A DNA stretch of 64,000 nt, from contig NZ_JAELTP010000009.1 of the NCBI RefSeq assembly GCF_016428915.1, forward strand, positions 29,503-93,502, given 5' to 3'. The DNA comes from Pandoraea sp. ASV26. GTDB lineage: Bacteria > Pseudomonadota > Gammaproteobacteria > Burkholderiales > Burkholderiaceae. The translations under genes were made by a program, and so were the position numbers. Positions 36,069 to 47,181 of the stretch are shown here, piece by piece. Every line of letters starts with the position of its first letter. The first letter of the stretch is position 1. Under the pieces are notes generated by a model. The model saw only the letters and a program-made list of their open reading frames with translations. It searched no databases and was not told where the DNA came from.

Positions 36069-37231
36069 GTCGCTTGGTTCCCCATGTAAGCGTTGTGGTG
36101 TGTTTCTTGTCCGATACCCGGCGTCTCGGTCGCCGCACCGGGGGGCGAGGTTCGCCAGTTCGCCGTCGCCATCGAGATGCTCGCGCCCGTCGCTGCGTCG
36201 AACAGATGCTGGTCGGCCGCCTCCCATTGCAGGCCAATGGCTTCGCCCGGCACAAACGAACGATGCCCCGGCACGCGCGTGGCGAGCTCGCCTGCGTCAC
36301 CCAGCGTGCAGGCGACGAGCGTGTCGGCGCCCAGGTATTCGACAGCGCTTACCGTGGCGAGCACCGCGCCCACCGACGTGGGCGGGACTGCGTGCACATG
36401 CTCCGGGCGCAGGCCGAGCAACGCGGCGTCCAGCGCGCCGGCCGGGGCCAGCGCCGGGCCGGTCTGGCCGGCCGGCACCAGCGCATCGCCATGACGCACG
36501 AGGCGCAGCAATTGCATCGGCGGCGTGCCGATGAAGCTCGCGGCAAAACGGGTGGCGGGCGTGGCATAGAGCGTGTGCGGTGCACCGCTCTGTTCAATGC
36601 GACCGTCGCGCAGCAACACGACCTGATCGGCCATGCTCATCGCTTCGGTTTGATCGTGGGTCACGTAGACGAGCGTCATGCCGAGTTGCTGTTGCAGCGC
36701 GCGGATCTCACGACGCATCTCCTGACGCAGTTGAGCGTCGAGATTCGAGAGCGGTTCGTCCATCAGACAGACTGACGTCTCGGCGATCACTGCGCGGCCC
36801 AGGGCGACACGCTGTTGCTGACCGCCCGAGAGTTGTGACGGCTTGCGTTCCAGATACGGTTCGAGCCCGAGCAGCGATGCCACCCGCGCCAGACGTTGCG
36901 GATAGTGGCGCGCCGGTTCGCCGCGCACACGCAGACCGAACAGCAGGTTCTCGCGCACCGACAGATGCGGGAAGAGTGCGTACGACTGGAACACCATCGA
37001 GAGCTTGCGACGTGCCGGTGGCAGCCCGGTCACGTCGGTGCCGCCCAGCACAATGCGTCCGGTGCTCGGCGTATCGAGGCCCGCGATCATGCGCAGCAGC
37101 GTCGACTTGCCGCACCCCGACGGGCCGAGCAGCACGACCAGCGAGCCGGCGTCGGCCGCGAAACTCACGTCTTGAAGCGCGTGTGTATTGCCCCACTGCT
37201 TGCTGACGGATTCGATGACGAGCGATGACAT
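36050..37231 (-). CDS. CUT1 ABC transporter ATPase (UgpC/MalK-like)
   Basis: The 393-residue ATPase has Walker A GPSGCGKST (about 37-45), signature LSGGQQQR (about 135-142), Walker B VCLMDEP and the H-loop THDQTEA. A C-terminal OB-type regulatory domain (about 240-370) marks the MalK/UgpC family. It is the first gene of the importer. No strong ribosome site precedes the ATG at 37231; a start 21 codons upstream is possible but adds a polar stretch unlike the family. The last 20 residues are read through the start of the binding-protein gene. Confidence 0.87.
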   Translation of the reverse strand: MSSLVIESVSKQWGNTHALQDVSFAADAGSLVVLLGPSGCGKSTLLRMIAGLDTPSTGRIVLGGTDVTGLPPARRKLSMVFQSYALFPHLSVRENLLFGLRVRGEPARHYPQRLARVASLLGLEPYLERKPSQLSGGQQQRVALGRAVIAETSVCLMDEPLSNLDAQLRQEMRREIRALQQQLGMTLVYVTHDQTEAMSMADQVVLLRDGRIEQSGAPHTLYATPATRFAASFIGTPPMQLLRLVRHGDALVPAGQTGPALAPAGALDAALLGLRPEHVHAVPPTSVGAVLATVSAVEYLGADTLVACTLGDAGELATRVPGHRSFVPGEAIGLQWEAADQHLFDAATGASISMATANWRTSPPGAATETPGIGQETHHNAYMGNQATCDARF

Positions 37232-37516
37232 GGCGGATGTGTACAGCGCCGCCAGCAGGTCATGCCGGCGGCTGGATCGGGAAACCCCGACCATAACCGG
37301 CTATCGATGGCAGTTTGATGACACCACGCGCCCTTCACAATACGGATGATGACGCGGCCGACAGACACGACCGTATCAGGCGGCCAGTCGGGTGAGCGGC
37401 CACCTCATCACGTTCGCAAGGCGTGAGAAACGAAGAGAAGGCGGCACACGCGCGCATGCCCGTGCTGCGCCTTATCTCTTCAGATTCCTATGGATCAGGC
37501 GGGGATCAGACGGCGA

Positions 37517-38386
37517 TCAGGCAGCAGCCTGACGGCGCTTGGCGCGCAGCAGCGCCTTGGAGATGATGCGCGTCTCGGACGTGGCCGCGCCGGTGCTGCG
37601 CGCGACGGCGTCGCGGAAGAAACGGCGCGTCTCGTCGGCGACGGTCTCGCGCTCGTTGTCCATCGTCAGAATGTGATAGCTCTCGCCGAGCAGGCACTTC
37701 TGCTTCACCTGGGACGACACGCCCTCGTAGACGATGCGCGCATTGTGCGGACTCGACGTGTCGTCGTCCACCGCGTGAATGATCAGGCAGTCGGCCGTCA
37801 CACGACCCAGCCGGCCGCGCACGTGCGCCGCCAGTCGACGCGCGTTGTACAGATGCGCCAGCGGCAACGAGGCCGAGCCGATTTCGGAGGCGTCGTGCAG
37901 CGACATCGACTTCGCCACACGTGCGCGCAGCGCTTCGTTTTTCAGGCCGTAAGGCGCCTTCTCCTGATAGCGATAGCGATGACGCAATGGCGTGTGGTAG
38001 ACCAGATCGATGAGCGGGTAATACCAGGGAATGGTCCAGCCGTCGTACACGAGCGTGACGGCCAGCAGCGAGAGCGCCGTAATATCCGGCTCTTCCTCGG
38101 CGACGGCAAGACTGAGCGTCGCCCCCATGCTCAGGCCGCATATCGACACGGTTTCATGCGTGTCACGCAATTCGCGATATTTCGCGCGCGCTGCGGCGAT
38201 CCAGGAGCGCCAGTGGGTGCACGGCGTGCCGAGCCCGTAGCCCTCGATATGGGGCACCGAAACGGTATAGCCGTCGCGATGCAACGCCTTCGCCACCGGA
38301 CGCATCTCGAGCGGTGTGCTCGACAGCCCCGGTAACAGCAGCACCGCATGTTCGCCGCCCTTGTAGAAGATATCGTCCTGGAACAT
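37517..38386 (-). CDS. Alpha/beta hydrolase (carboxylesterase-like)
   Basis: The 289-residue serine hydrolase has HAVLLLPGLSSTPLEMRPVA (oxyanion region, about 13-32), the nucleophile elbow GLSMGA (Ser near 92), and probable acid and base residues in HAVDDDTSS and ESYHILTMD. This pattern matches Est30-type carboxylesterases; the natural ester is unknown. GGAG lies 7 nt before the ATG at 38386. The gene starts 2 bp after the stop region of the DUF4118 gene, so the two are translationally coupled. Confidence 0.85.
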   Translation of the reverse strand: MFQDDIFYKGGEHAVLLLPGLSSTPLEMRPVAKALHRDGYTVSVPHIEGYGLGTPCTHWRSWIAAARAKYRELRDTHETVSICGLSMGATLSLAVAEEEPDITALSLLAVTLVYDGWTIPWYYPLIDLVYHTPLRHRYRYQEKAPYGLKNEALRARVAKSMSLHDASEIGSASLPLAHLYNARRLAAHVRGRLGRVTADCLIIHAVDDDTSSPHNARIVYEGVSSQVKQKCLLGESYHILTMDNERETVADETRRFFRDAVARSTGAATSETRIISKALLRAKRRQAAA

Positions 38387-38388
38387 CG

Positions 38389-39270
38389 TCAAACTCCGCC
38401 AGAGACGACCGGCGTCTCGATAACATCCCGCGCATTGGCCGCCGGCGTGAGCGTATGCAGCGGCGTGACCGGACGCACCGCCGGCCCCGCATGCAAACGC
38501 AGAATCACGTACGTGCCGACATGGGCGCGGAAATACTGTAATTCGCAGTGGAACATTTCATAGCCGCCTTCCCGAGTGCGCATTCGCAGGTTGTGCGCGC
38601 CGTGCTGGGGACGCTCGCCATCGACACAGAACAGTCCCGCCAGACGCTTTGCATCCTCCGGATGCAGCAGTGCACGCAGCCCCTCGCGCTTGACGACTTC
38701 GGGCGTGACGCCCGTCGCCCGGCGGAAATGCTCGTCGACGAATTCGTAATGCGTCGCCGGATTGGCCAGATAGAAGATGGTATCGAGGTGCTTCGTCAGA
38801 TACGTCATCAAGGCATTGCCCAACTGCACCGAGTCGGACAGCAACATGCGCTCGTTCTCGGCGCGCAGCAACATCTCGTAGCGCGTCTGTGCGACTTCCG
38901 CGATCAACTCGGCGCGGTACTGGGCGCGACGCAGGCGCTCGATCAGCACGACGGCCAGCGGCGTAATCATCAGGAAGCCCGTGACGATTAGCGCATCGCG
39001 ACGATCCAGCTCGGCAATGTCGCGAAACGGCGGCACGAAGAAAAAGTCGAAAATCGGGATGCTGATGATCATCGCCATGATCGCCGGCCCCAGACCCCAC
39101 AGGAATTCGACGATGATGACCGCGCAGGCAAAAAAGAGGCCTGGCATCGAGTGATCGAGCACCGGATGCAGCAGGCTGCGAACAAGAAACGCAGCAAGTA
39201 CCACCATTAACGCGCCGACGTAACGCTTGGCGCCGGGCTCCGCCCAACGTCGGGCGTTTCTGATATCCAT
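38389..39270 (-). CDS. DUF4118/PAS membrane protein without a kinase domain
   Basis: This 293-residue protein has four membrane helices (about 18-112) of the KdpD-type DUF4118 domain, including the FFFVPPFRD loop. A coiled-coil helix (about 112-145) and one PAS domain (about 146-255) follow. It ends without histidine kinase, GGDEF or EAL modules, which normally follow this arrangement. It may therefore be a sensor that signals through a partner, or a shortened kinase. The start ATG at 39270 follows GGTGAATC. It is directly coupled to the downstream hydrolase. Confidence 0.8.
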   Translation of the reverse strand: MDIRNARRWAEPGAKRYVGALMVVLAAFLVRSLLHPVLDHSMPGLFFACAVIIVEFLWGLGPAIMAMIISIPIFDFFFVPPFRDIAELDRRDALIVTGFLMITPLAVVLIERLRRAQYRAELIAEVAQTRYEMLLRAENERMLLSDSVQLGNALMTYLTKHLDTIFYLANPATHYEFVDEHFRRATGVTPEVVKREGLRALLHPEDAKRLAGLFCVDGERPQHGAHNLRMRTREGGYEMFHCELQYFRAHVGTYVILRLHAGPAVRPVTPLHTLTPAANARDVIETPVVSGGV

Positions 39271-39612
39271 GATTCACCGCCGGACTCGCCGGCACTCAAT
39301 AATCCGAAGTTGCACCCCATAGGGCGGTGCACCTGTTACAAAATATTACGGATTATCGCATGCCGGGCCTTGACGTCCGGCAGCGGCGAACCCCTATTCA
39401 GTAGCGCCTTAACAACACGCGGCAGCAAAACCAGCATTGGCGCGGCTCAACGGCCAATGCCCGGTCGGTTGACAGGGAATACCACGTCGGTAGCCCGCGT
39501 CAAAACCCGGTCAAAAACCCCGATTACCTCGGGGTAATGGGCGATTTGGAAAGGATTGGTAAGGTCGGGAAGGTCAGGAAGCCAAAGCCTCGGCACGCTG
39601 CCGGGCCACCGC
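39271..39612. other. Intergenic region between the DUF4118 gene and dppA
   Basis: No gene. It holds the terminator of the peptide cluster (39513-39535) and the promoter region of the DUF4118-hydrolase pair. Confidence 0.5.
39513..39535 (-). terminator. Rho-independent terminator of the gsi-dppA cluster
   Basis: ACCCCGA (39517-39523) pairs with TCGGGGT (39529-39535). Five A's at 39513-39517 give a U-run on the minus strand, 78 bp beyond the dppA stop. Confidence 0.75.
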
Positions 39613-40431
39613 TTAGCGCAGCATGAACGACATGGCCGACAGGCAGTTCAGGATCCGCACCGCCGCCTCGACGCTGGGCGCCACGTACTGCAACGTGACA
39701 CCGTCGACCCGTTCGAGCGTGGGCCACTGGCAGAAGAGATCGGCCAGCGCGGTGGTCTGTGCTTGCAGACGCACTTCCACGGGTGTCTGCACCTTGTACG
39801 CATGCCATTTGCGCGGTTCCGCGAGCGATGCCTTCGCGGCGTCGCGAATCAGGTCGCATGACTGGCTCGGGCTGAGCGTCATGCCGCTGCCCTGCCCCCA
39901 GGCCGCCTTCGTCTGCACGAAACGCGCGTGCGGGAAGATCAGTTGCGTCTCCTCGCAGAAAACGTCGTCGCCGCTCGCCATGACCATCGGCACACCACGC
40001 TCGCCCGCGAGCGCGCCGTACAGCATGGCCTCGCTCGCTTCCACGCCCGCCAGCCACACCCGCGCAAAGGCGAAGCTGTTGATCGTGTGGGCCAGAATCC
40101 CGGTGCTCTGCGCCTTGCCGTGGTACCCGATCATGAACAGCGCGTCGCAGCCGGCTTCCACCCCGGCCACCATGCCGAGATAGCGCGGCTTGCCCAGCAC
40201 GAGGCGGGCACGCGGATCGAGGTCATCGGGCAGCAGATTGCGAAAGCCGCCATGCGAATCGTTGACCATGACTTCGGTCGCCCCGCCGGCGAACGCCCCT
40301 TCGACGGCCGCATTGGCCTCGCGCGTCATCCAGCGGCGGGCGCGTTCGTATTCGCCGTTGCCCGCCCGGGTCTGTTCGGCGTGAAAAACGCCCGCCACGC
40401 CTTCGATGTCAGTGGAGATCAGAATTCGCAT
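39613..40431 (-). CDS. dppA: D-aminopeptidase DppA, M55 family
   Basis: This 272-residue zinc enzyme keeps the residues known from Bacillus DppA at matching positions: Asp8 and Glu10 in STDIEGV, His60 in NDSHGG, His104 in GYHGKA, His115 in AHT and Glu131. M55 enzymes form decamers and release D-amino acids from D-Ala-D-Ala and related peptides. It is the last gene of the peptide cluster, 24 bp after the P1 peptidase gene. This supports a role in recycling cell-wall or other peptides brought in by the Gsi transporter. Confidence 0.92.
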   Translation of the reverse strand: MRILISTDIEGVAGVFHAEQTRAGNGEYERARRWMTREANAAVEGAFAGGATEVMVNDSHGGFRNLLPDDLDPRARLVLGKPRYLGMVAGVEAGCDALFMIGYHGKAQSTGILAHTINSFAFARVWLAGVEASEAMLYGALAGERGVPMVMASGDDVFCEETQLIFPHARFVQTKAAWGQGSGMTLSPSQSCDLIRDAAKASLAEPRKWHAYKVQTPVEVRLQAQTTALADLFCQWPTLERVDGVTLQYVAPSVEAAVRILNCLSAMSFMLR

Positions 40432-40455
40432 GATGTCAGCAAGAGAGAGAAAGGC

Positions 40456-41577
40456 TCACAGCGTTGCCCAGTCGGGCAGCACGTCGGCAAGCGCGCGCCG
40501 CACATGCGCATCGCGCCCGAGCACGGACTCTGCCGCAAAGAGCGCGTGCAGGATCGCCTGTTCGGTGGCGTCGGCGGTGGCCTGAAAAATCGGATCGAGT
40601 AACGCGTCGGGCACGAGGGCGGCGGGCGCGACGCGGCCCATTGCGTCGTGCGACACCGTATAGGCCGTGGTAAAGGCGAGCGCGACGTCGCCGCTGCCGT
40701 GACCGTACACCGAACCGGTACGCGCCAGTCCGGCGCCCGTGCGCGTGGCGACGCGGCGCAACTGGCGCGCATCGAGCGGCGCGTCGGTGGCGACCAGCAT
40801 GATGATGGAACCGCGCTCGGGTGCCGTGCTTTGCTCAGGCTGCGCCAGACGCTCATCGAGCACCGGTCCGACGTGGCGCCCGGCGATCGTCAGTTGCGAG
40901 GGGCGGCCGAAGTTCGACAGCACCAGCACACCGACGGTAAACGTCTGCCCCGCCGTCTGCACAACTCGCGACGCGGAGCCGATACCGCCCTTGAGACCGA
41001 AGCTCGACATGCCGCGCCCGGCACCGACCGCGCCCTGCTCAACCTCGCACGAGGCATTCGCGAGCGCCTGGGCATAGTGCGCCTCGGTCACGGCGAACGC
41101 CTGCATGTCGTTGAGGTAGCCGTCGTTACATTCGAGAACGGTCGGGTTCAGCGACGGGCTGCCGCGTCCGATGTCCGGATTTGCCGCGATGGCCGCGCGA
41201 AGTTGACCGAGCACCACATGGCTGACGGAAAACGTATTGGTGAGCGCCACAGGCGCTTCGAGCACACCGAGTTCGTCGATCTGCATCAGACCGACGCTCT
41301 TGCCAAAACCGTTGATGACGGCAGCGGCCGCCGGGATCTTGGTGCGAAACGGATCCCAGCCGGCGTCGGGAGACGTCGCCCCGGCGCTGACACTCGCGGC
41401 GTCGGCGGGGGTCGGACACACCACCGTGACGCCCGTCTGCAACGGGCCGTCCGCAATCGTGACATGACCGACGAAAACGCCCGGCACGTCTGTGATCGCA
41501 TGGCGCGCCCCGGCGGGCAGAAGCCCCACGTAGGGGGCACCGAACAAGGCTTCGCGAGGGTCGGACGATGGGGTCAT
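40456..41577 (-). CDS. P1-family self-processing aminopeptidase (DmpA/BapA type)
   Basis: This 373-residue N-terminal-nucleophile hydrolase should cleave itself between Gly256 and Ser257 (ERGSIIMLVATDAPL), freeing Ser257 as nucleophile. Other family motifs are NGFGKSVG (89-96), LTNTFSVSHV (112-121) and GMSSFGLKGGIGSASR (189-204). Family members remove N-terminal D- or L-amino acids, or beta-amino acids from short peptides. GGAGG lies 6 nt before the ATG. It lies 30 bp downstream of gsiD and just before dppA, so import and hydrolysis of unusual peptides are linked. Confidence 0.9.
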   Translation of the reverse strand: MTPSSDPREALFGAPYVGLLPAGARHAITDVPGVFVGHVTIADGPLQTGVTVVCPTPADAASVSAGATSPDAGWDPFRTKIPAAAAVINGFGKSVGLMQIDELGVLEAPVALTNTFSVSHVVLGQLRAAIAANPDIGRGSPSLNPTVLECNDGYLNDMQAFAVTEAHYAQALANASCEVEQGAVGAGRGMSSFGLKGGIGSASRVVQTAGQTFTVGVLVLSNFGRPSQLTIAGRHVGPVLDERLAQPEQSTAPERGSIIMLVATDAPLDARQLRRVATRTGAGLARTGSVYGHGSGDVALAFTTAYTVSHDAMGRVAPAALVPDALLDPIFQATADATEQAILHALFAAESVLGRDAHVRRALADVLPDWATL

Positions 41578-41607
41578 GTCGCGCCTCCTGCACTTAGCGC
41601 AATGAGG

Positions 41608-42516
41608 TCAATGGCGGTCGAGCTTCGGATCGAGCGCGTCGCGCAGGCCGTCGCCCAACAGATTGAACGCGAGTACGGTCAGGAAAATGGCCAGACTCGG
41701 GAAGATGGCGATGTGCGGCGCGTTGACCATGTCGGCGCGGGCCTCGTTGAGCATCGCGCCCCACTCGGGCGTGGGCGGCTGAGCGCCCAGACCGAGGAAC
41801 GACAGGCTCGCGGCGGTAATGATCGACGTGCCGATACGCATCGAGAAATACACCACGATCGACGACACCGTGCCGGGCAGAATGTGCCGCATGATGATCG
41901 TCCAGTCCGACGCGCCGATGGAGCGCGCCGCTTCGATGTACGTCAGTTGCTTGAGCACCAGCGTGTTGCCGCGCACGAGCCGAGCAAACGCCGGAATCGA
42001 GAAGATGGCGACCGCGACGATCACGTTCACCATGCCGTTACCCAGCACGGCCACCACACCGATGGCGAGCAGAATGCCCGGGAAAGCGAACAGCACGTCA
42101 GAAATACGCATGACGATGCGATCCCACCAGCCTTCGTAGTAGCCCGCGAGCAGGCCGAGCAAGGTGCCGATCACGGCACCGATCGCGACCGAGCCGAAAC
42201 CGGCGGCAAGCGAGATCCGCGTGCCCACGAGCACACGGCTGAAGATGTCGCGTCCGAGCGAGTCGACACCGAACCAGTGCTTCGACGACGGCCCGGCGTT
42301 GAGCGCGTCGTAGTCGAAGAAGTTCTCCGGATCGAACGGCACGAGGTGCGGCGCCAGAATCGCGATGATGACCAGCACCAGCACGAACGCCCCGGCGACC
42401 ATGGCGATGTGCTGCTTCTTGAATTTGCGCCAGAATTCGCGCCACGGCGTACGTACGCGATTACTGCTGGCGGAGGCGGCGGTATTGGTAACAGTAGTGG
42501 GTTGACCCGCGTTCAT
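41608..42516 (-). CDS. gsiD: Glutathione/peptide ABC transporter permease GsiD
   Basis: This 302-residue OppC/DppC-type inner-membrane permease has an N-terminal cytoplasmic tail, six helices and the EAA-like loop [22 protein letters not shown] (about 194-215). It works with GsiC. The gap to gsiC is 10 bp and to the peptidase gene 30 bp, which fits one transcript. Confidence 0.92.
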   Translation of the reverse strand: MNAGQPTTVTNTAASASSNRVRTPWREFWRKFKKQHIAMVAGAFVLVLVIIAILAPHLVPFDPENFFDYDALNAGPSSKHWFGVDSLGRDIFSRVLVGTRISLAAGFGSVAIGAVIGTLLGLLAGYYEGWWDRIVMRISDVLFAFPGILLAIGVVAVLGNGMVNVIVAVAIFSIPAFARLVRGNTLVLKQLTYIEAARSIGASDWTIIMRHILPGTVSSIVVYFSMRIGTSIITAASLSFLGLGAQPPTPEWGAMLNEARADMVNAPHIAIFPSLAIFLTVLAFNLLGDGLRDALDPKLDRH

Positions 42517-42526
42517 GATGCGTGCC

Positions 42527-43447
42527 TCACTTGTAGCGAATGGTCGGGTTGATGACGGCGTACAGCACGTCGACCACGAGGTTGATCAGAATGAACTCGA
42601 GCGAGAACAGCAATACCAGCGCCTGAATCACCGGGTAGTCGCGCATCTCGACCGAATCGATCAGCAGACGTCCGAGCCCCGGCCAGTTGAACACCACCTC
42701 GACGACGATCGAGCCGCCGAGCAAAAAGCCGAACTGCAAGCCCATCATCGTGACGACGGGAATCATGGCGTTGCGCAGCGCGTGCTTGAACACCACGTGC
42801 ATTTCGTTGAGCCCCTTCGCGCGCGCGGTGCGCACGAAGTCCTCGTGAAGCACTTCGACGAACGCCGAGCGGGTAAAGCGCGCCATCACGGCCGCCACCG
42901 CAGCGCCGAGCGTGATCGAAGGCAGGATGTAGCTCTTCCAGGAGTCGGCGCCTATCGTGGGCAGCCATCCGAGCTGCACCGAGAAAACCTGCATCAGCAA
43001 CATCCCCAGCGCGAATGCCGGGAACGAGATGCCTGAGACCGCGAACGTCATGCCCAGCCGGTCGGGCCAGCGGTTGCGCCAGACGGCAGACGCCACCCCC
43101 AGTCCCATGCCGATGATGACCGACCAGATCATGCTCACCAGCGTGAGCCAGAACGTCGCCATGAAGCGGCTGCCGATCTCCTCCGAGACCGGTTGCTTGC
43201 TGCGCATCGACAAACCGAAGTCGCCCCGCACCGCGTGCGAGATGAAGTGGGTGAATTGCGTGAGCAGCGGCTTGTCGAGGCCGAGATCCTGACGCACCAG
43301 CGTCACGGTCGCCTCGTCTGCCTGCGGGCCGGCGGCCAGACGCGCCGGATCGCCCGGCAACATGTGCACGAAGCCGAACACCAGCACTGCCACGATCAGC
43401 AGCGTGGGGATCAGGCCGAGCAGGCGTTTGAGAAAGTAATTGAGCAT
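42527..43447 (-). CDS. gsiC: Glutathione/peptide ABC transporter permease GsiC
   Basis: This 306-residue OppB/DppB-type permease starts [19 protein letters not shown], the usual first helix. It carries the loop [25 protein letters not shown] (about 203-227) that contacts the ATPase. The [19 protein letters not shown] segment is diagnostic of the family. It is between gsiB (97-bp gap) and gsiD. Confidence 0.93.
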   Translation of the reverse strand: MLNYFLKRLLGLIPTLLIVAVLVFGFVHMLPGDPARLAAGPQADEATVTLVRQDLGLDKPLLTQFTHFISHAVRGDFGLSMRSKQPVSEEIGSRFMATFWLTLVSMIWSVIIGMGLGVASAVWRNRWPDRLGMTFAVSGISFPAFALGMLLMQVFSVQLGWLPTIGADSWKSYILPSITLGAAVAAVMARFTRSAFVEVLHEDFVRTARAKGLNEMHVVFKHALRNAMIPVVTMMGLQFGFLLGGSIVVEVVFNWPGLGRLLIDSVEMRDYPVIQALVLLFSLEFILINLVVDVLYAVINPTIRYK

Positions 43448-43544
43448 CGCAGTCTTGCCGAACGTCTTGCCAAACCATGTCTTGCGGTAATCCGCGCCGC
43501 CAGCCGATGCGGCGGCGCGGGCACTTCACACTTGCGCGTGAGCC

Positions 43545-45104
43545 TTACTTCATCGAAATGTCGGTGAAGTTGAACGAGCCGTCAGGCATCGTGTACACCC
43601 CCGACAGGTTCTTGTTGCGTGCGTACAGCAGCTTTTCCGTCACGAGGAACGCCCACGGCGCATCGTTCCAGATCTTCTGCTGAGCGTCCGTGTAGAGCCG
43701 GGTCTTCTCGGCACGATCGGTCGTGAGCAGCGCCTTGTTGAAGTCCGCATCCACCGCGTCGTTCTTGTAGTACGCCGTGTTGAACAGCTTCGGCGGCATC
43801 GACTCGGAGGCCAGCAGCGGGCGCAGCGCCCAGTCGGCTTCGCCCGTCGACGACGACCAGCCCACGTAGTACATGCGCACCGGCGCCTTGTCGGGGTCCG
43901 GTGCCGACTCGACCAGCTCGACACGTTGACCAGCTTCGAGCGCGCGCACCTGCGCCTTGATGCCCACTTGCGCCAGTTGCTGCTGCACGAACTGGATCAC
44001 CTTCTGGGCCGTGGTGTACGTGTAAGCCGACCACAGCGTGGTCTCGAAACCGTTCGGATAACCGGCTTCCTTGAGCAATTGCTTCGCCTTGGCCGGGTTG
44101 TACGGCCACGGACCGGTCTTGGCCGCGTAGTCGACGCCCTGCGGCACCACACCGTCGGCCGGCGCGGCGTAGCCTGCAAAGGCCACCTTCACCAGCGCTT
44201 CCTTGTTGATGGCGTAGTTGATGGCCTGGCGCACACGCACGTCGTCGAACGGCTTCTGCTTCGTGTTGAAGCTGACGTAGCGCTGGATGATCGACGGGCC
44301 GGCGATCACGTCGACCTTGCCGCTCGCCTTCAGACCGTCGGCCTGCTCATACGGCACCGGGAAAGCAAAACCGGCTTCGCCGGTCTGCATGACCGCGGCA
44401 CGCGTGTTGTTATCGACCACCGGCTTGAAGGTGATCGTGTCGACCTTCGGATAGCCCTTCTTCCAGTAGCCGTCGAACTTCTTCACCTTCACGTAATCGG
44501 TGCGGTTCCATTCGACGAACTCGAACGGGCCGGTGCCGACCGGATGCGAAGCGATGTCCTTGCCGTACTTCTTGAGGGCTTCGGGCGAAATGATGACGGC
44601 CGACGGGTGAGCCAGCGTGTTGATGAACGGCGAGAACGGCTCTTTGAGCGTGAACTTCACCGTATGCGCATCGACCGCTTCGGTCTTGGCGATTTCCTTG
44701 TACAGGTTGTAGCGCTTGAGCTTGTTGTCCGGATTCGTCACGCGGTCGAAGTTCGCCTTGACGGCGGCGGCATCGAAGTTCGTGCCGTCCTGGAACTTCA
44801 CGCCCGACTTGAGCTTGATCGTGTAGACGAGGCCGTCCGGCGAGACCGTATAGCTATCGGCCAGCACGTTGATGAGTTTCATGTCCTTGTCGAAACCGAA
44901 CATGCCCTCGTAGAACGACTTGGCGATGGCCTGCGACAGCGTGTCGTTGGCGTCGTACGGGTCCATTGTCGTGAAGGTCGACTGCACGGCCATCACGACA
45001 TCCTTGGCGGCAAACGCCGGCGCTGCACCGAGGGCGGCGCAAGTCACAGCGACGGACGCAAGCGCGGTTTTCCAGCGAGCGCCCAACAAAGCGTTTTTCG
45101 ACAT
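43545..45104 (-). CDS. gsiB: Glutathione/peptide-binding protein GsiB
   Basis: The 519-residue periplasmic family 5 binding protein has a signal peptide cleaved after AFA (about residue 32). The mature sequence follows GsiB of E. coli closely in remembered landmarks: [40 protein letters not shown], and [13 protein letters not shown]. It delivers glutathione or short peptides to GsiCD. AAGGAG lies 9 nt before the ATG. It is separated from gsiA by a 190-bp gap with a strong hairpin. Confidence 0.94.
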   Translation of the reverse strand: MSKNALLGARWKTALASVAVTCAALGAAPAFAAKDVVMAVQSTFTTMDPYDANDTLSQAIAKSFYEGMFGFDKDMKLINVLADSYTVSPDGLVYTIKLKSGVKFQDGTNFDAAAVKANFDRVTNPDNKLKRYNLYKEIAKTEAVDAHTVKFTLKEPFSPFINTLAHPSAVIISPEALKKYGKDIASHPVGTGPFEFVEWNRTDYVKVKKFDGYWKKGYPKVDTITFKPVVDNNTRAAVMQTGEAGFAFPVPYEQADGLKASGKVDVIAGPSIIQRYVSFNTKQKPFDDVRVRQAINYAINKEALVKVAFAGYAAPADGVVPQGVDYAAKTGPWPYNPAKAKQLLKEAGYPNGFETTLWSAYTYTTAQKVIQFVQQQLAQVGIKAQVRALEAGQRVELVESAPDPDKAPVRMYYVGWSSSTGEADWALRPLLASESMPPKLFNTAYYKNDAVDADFNKALLTTDRAEKTRLYTDAQQKIWNDAPWAFLVTEKLLYARNKNLSGVYTMPDGSFNFTDISMK

Positions 45105-45254
45105 CTGTCTTTCTCCTTCTGGTCTGACGGGGTCGCCGCGAGCGAGTCTTGCGACTGCTTCCCTTGGCGGACATGTGGCTACAAAGAGAGCTGCAACTGG
45201 GTACTGCCTGAGCTACCGGGGAATCAGCCCCCGGGGGAAACCATGCCGGTGACG

Positions 45255-45282
45255 GGCAGCGCGGGCATCGGGCCGCGCTGCC
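45255..45282 (-). terminator. Intercistronic hairpin between gsiA and gsiB
   Basis: GGCAGCGCGG (45255-45264) pairs exactly with CCGCGCTGCC (45273-45282); a second short palindrome CCCCCGGGGG is at 45228-45237. There is no U-run. It probably tunes mRNA stability, allowing more binding protein than ATPase. Confidence 0.5.
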
Positions 45283-45294
45283 GCACCCACCGGC

Positions 45295-47181
45295 TCAATA
45301 AGCGCCCGCCACGTGGTGGCGCGCCACGAAGTGCCCCGCGCCGACTTCCACCAGCGGCTGCACCTGCGGTTCGTCGCCGACCGCGCGGATCGGACTCGGA
45401 ATTTCTTCCGTCAACAGTTCCCGCTTGGCGTGACGGCGTGCCGGATCGGCGATCGGCACCGCCGACATCAGCTTCTTCGTGTACGGGTGTTGCGGGTTCT
45501 CGAAAATGGCGCGACGCGGGCCGATCTCCACGATCTGGCCGAGGTACATCACCGCCACACGGTGGCTGATGCGCTCCACGACCGCCATATCGTGCGAAAT
45601 GAACAGGAACGCGATGCCGAACTCCTTTTGCAGGTCGAGCATCAGGTTGATGATCTGCGCCTGCACGGAGACGTCGAGCGCCGAGACCGACTCGTCGGCG
45701 ATCACGACCTTCGGCTTGAGCGCCAGCGCCCGCGCGATCGCGATGCGCTGACGCTGACCGCCCGAAAACTCGTGCGGGTAGCGTTGTGCATACTCCGGCG
45801 GCAAGCCCACGCGCTCGAGCAACTCGGCCACGCGCCTCTCGGCCTCGGCGCCGCTGGCCACGCCATGCACGAGCAGCGGCTCCATGATCGAGAAACCCAC
45901 GGTCAGGCGCGGGTCGAGCGAGGCGAACGGATCCTGGAAGATGAACTGGATGTCGCGGCGCAGCGTCTGCAAGGCGCGTCCGGCAAGGTCCTGAATCGGC
46001 TTGCCGCCGAATTCGATCGAACCGCCCTGGCTCGCGACCAGACGCAGCAACGCCCGGCCGGTGGTCGACTTGCCGCAGCCCGACTCGCCCACGAGACCCA
46101 GGGTCTCACCCGGATACAGGTCGAAGCTCACTCGCTCGACAGCGTGCACGCGTTGCTTCACCCGGCCGAAGAAGCCCGACGGCACGTCGAAGCGGGCGAC
46201 GAGATCCTTCACGCGCAGAATCGGACCGGCGTCGGTCTTGACGCTCGGCTGCGGGGTCTCGGCAACGGGCTTGGCGTCGGCCGGTGCGTCGTAGCGCAGC
46301 AGCGGGAAACGGGCCGGCAGGTCGGTGCCATGCATCGAGCCCAGACGCGGCACGGCGGAGAGCAGCGCCTGCGTGTAACGCTCGCGCGGCGCGGCGAAAA
46401 TCTCGCGCGACGGACCCTCTTCGACCTTGTCGCCACGGTGCATGACCAGCACACGGTCAGCCACTTCCGCCACCACGCCCATGTCGTGCGTGATGAACAC
46501 GACCCCCATGTGCATCTCGTCTTGCAGCGCGCGAATCAGTTGCAGGATCTGCGCCTGAATCGTCACATCGAGCGCCGTCGTCGGTTCGTCGGCAATCAGC
46601 AGGCCCGGCTTGCATGACAGTGCCATCGCGATCATCACGCGCTGACGCATGCCGCCCGAGAGCTGATGCGGGAAGCGGCCGAGCACGCGGCGTGCCTCGG
46701 GAATGCGCACGAGTTCTAGCATGCGCAGGGCTTCGGCGCGCGCGGATGCGGCGTCCTTGTGCTGGTGCAGACGAATGGATTCCGCGATCTGCTCGCCGAC
46801 CGGGAACACCGGGTTGAGCGAGGTCATCGGCTCCTGGAAGATCATCGCCATGTCGGCACCGCGAATGCTGCGCATGGTCCGGCCGCTGGCGCGCGTCAGG
46901 TCGACGAGCTTGCCGTTGCGGCGGCGCATGATCATCGAGCCATGGGTGATGGTGCCGCCGCCGTTCTCGACGAGACGCATCGCGGCGAGCGACGTCACCG
47001 ACTTGCCCGAGCCCGATTCGCCCACGATGGCGAGCGTCTCGCCACGGTCGACATGGAAGGACAGGTCGCGCACGGCCGTGACCACGCGCTCGGACGTCGC
47101 GAATTGCACGGTAAGGCCGCTCACGTCGAGCACGCGCTCGTCGGGCAACGAAATCGTAGGGGTTGTCTTGCGCTCTGCCAC
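45295..47181 (-). CDS. gsiA: Glutathione/peptide ABC transporter ATPase GsiA (double NBD)
   Basis: This 628-residue protein fuses two peptide-type ATPase domains. The first has Walker A GESGSGKS, signature LSGGMRQRV and ADEPTTALD (about 53-215); the second has [18 protein letters not shown] and ADESVSALD (about 355-520). The fusion is typical of GsiA and its relatives, whereas OppD and OppF are separate proteins. The start is GTG at 47181, with GAGG upstream. It follows iaaA after 140 bp, as in E. coli iaaA-gsiABCD. Confidence 0.94.
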   Translation of the reverse strand: MAERKTTPTISLPDERVLDVSGLTVQFATSERVVTAVRDLSFHVDRGETLAIVGESGSGKSVTSLAAMRLVENGGGTITHGSMIMRRRNGKLVDLTRASGRTMRSIRGADMAMIFQEPMTSLNPVFPVGEQIAESIRLHQHKDAASARAEALRMLELVRIPEARRVLGRFPHQLSGGMRQRVMIAMALSCKPGLLIADEPTTALDVTIQAQILQLIRALQDEMHMGVVFITHDMGVVAEVADRVLVMHRGDKVEEGPSREIFAAPRERYTQALLSAVPRLGSMHGTDLPARFPLLRYDAPADAKPVAETPQPSVKTDAGPILRVKDLVARFDVPSGFFGRVKQRVHAVERVSFDLYPGETLGLVGESGCGKSTTGRALLRLVASQGGSIEFGGKPIQDLAGRALQTLRRDIQFIFQDPFASLDPRLTVGFSIMEPLLVHGVASGAEAERRVAELLERVGLPPEYAQRYPHEFSGGQRQRIAIARALALKPKVVIADESVSALDVSVQAQIINLMLDLQKEFGIAFLFISHDMAVVERISHRVAVMYLGQIVEIGPRRAIFENPQHPYTKKLMSAVPIADPARRHAKRELLTEEIPSPIRAVGDEPQVQPLVEVGAGHFVARHHVAGAY

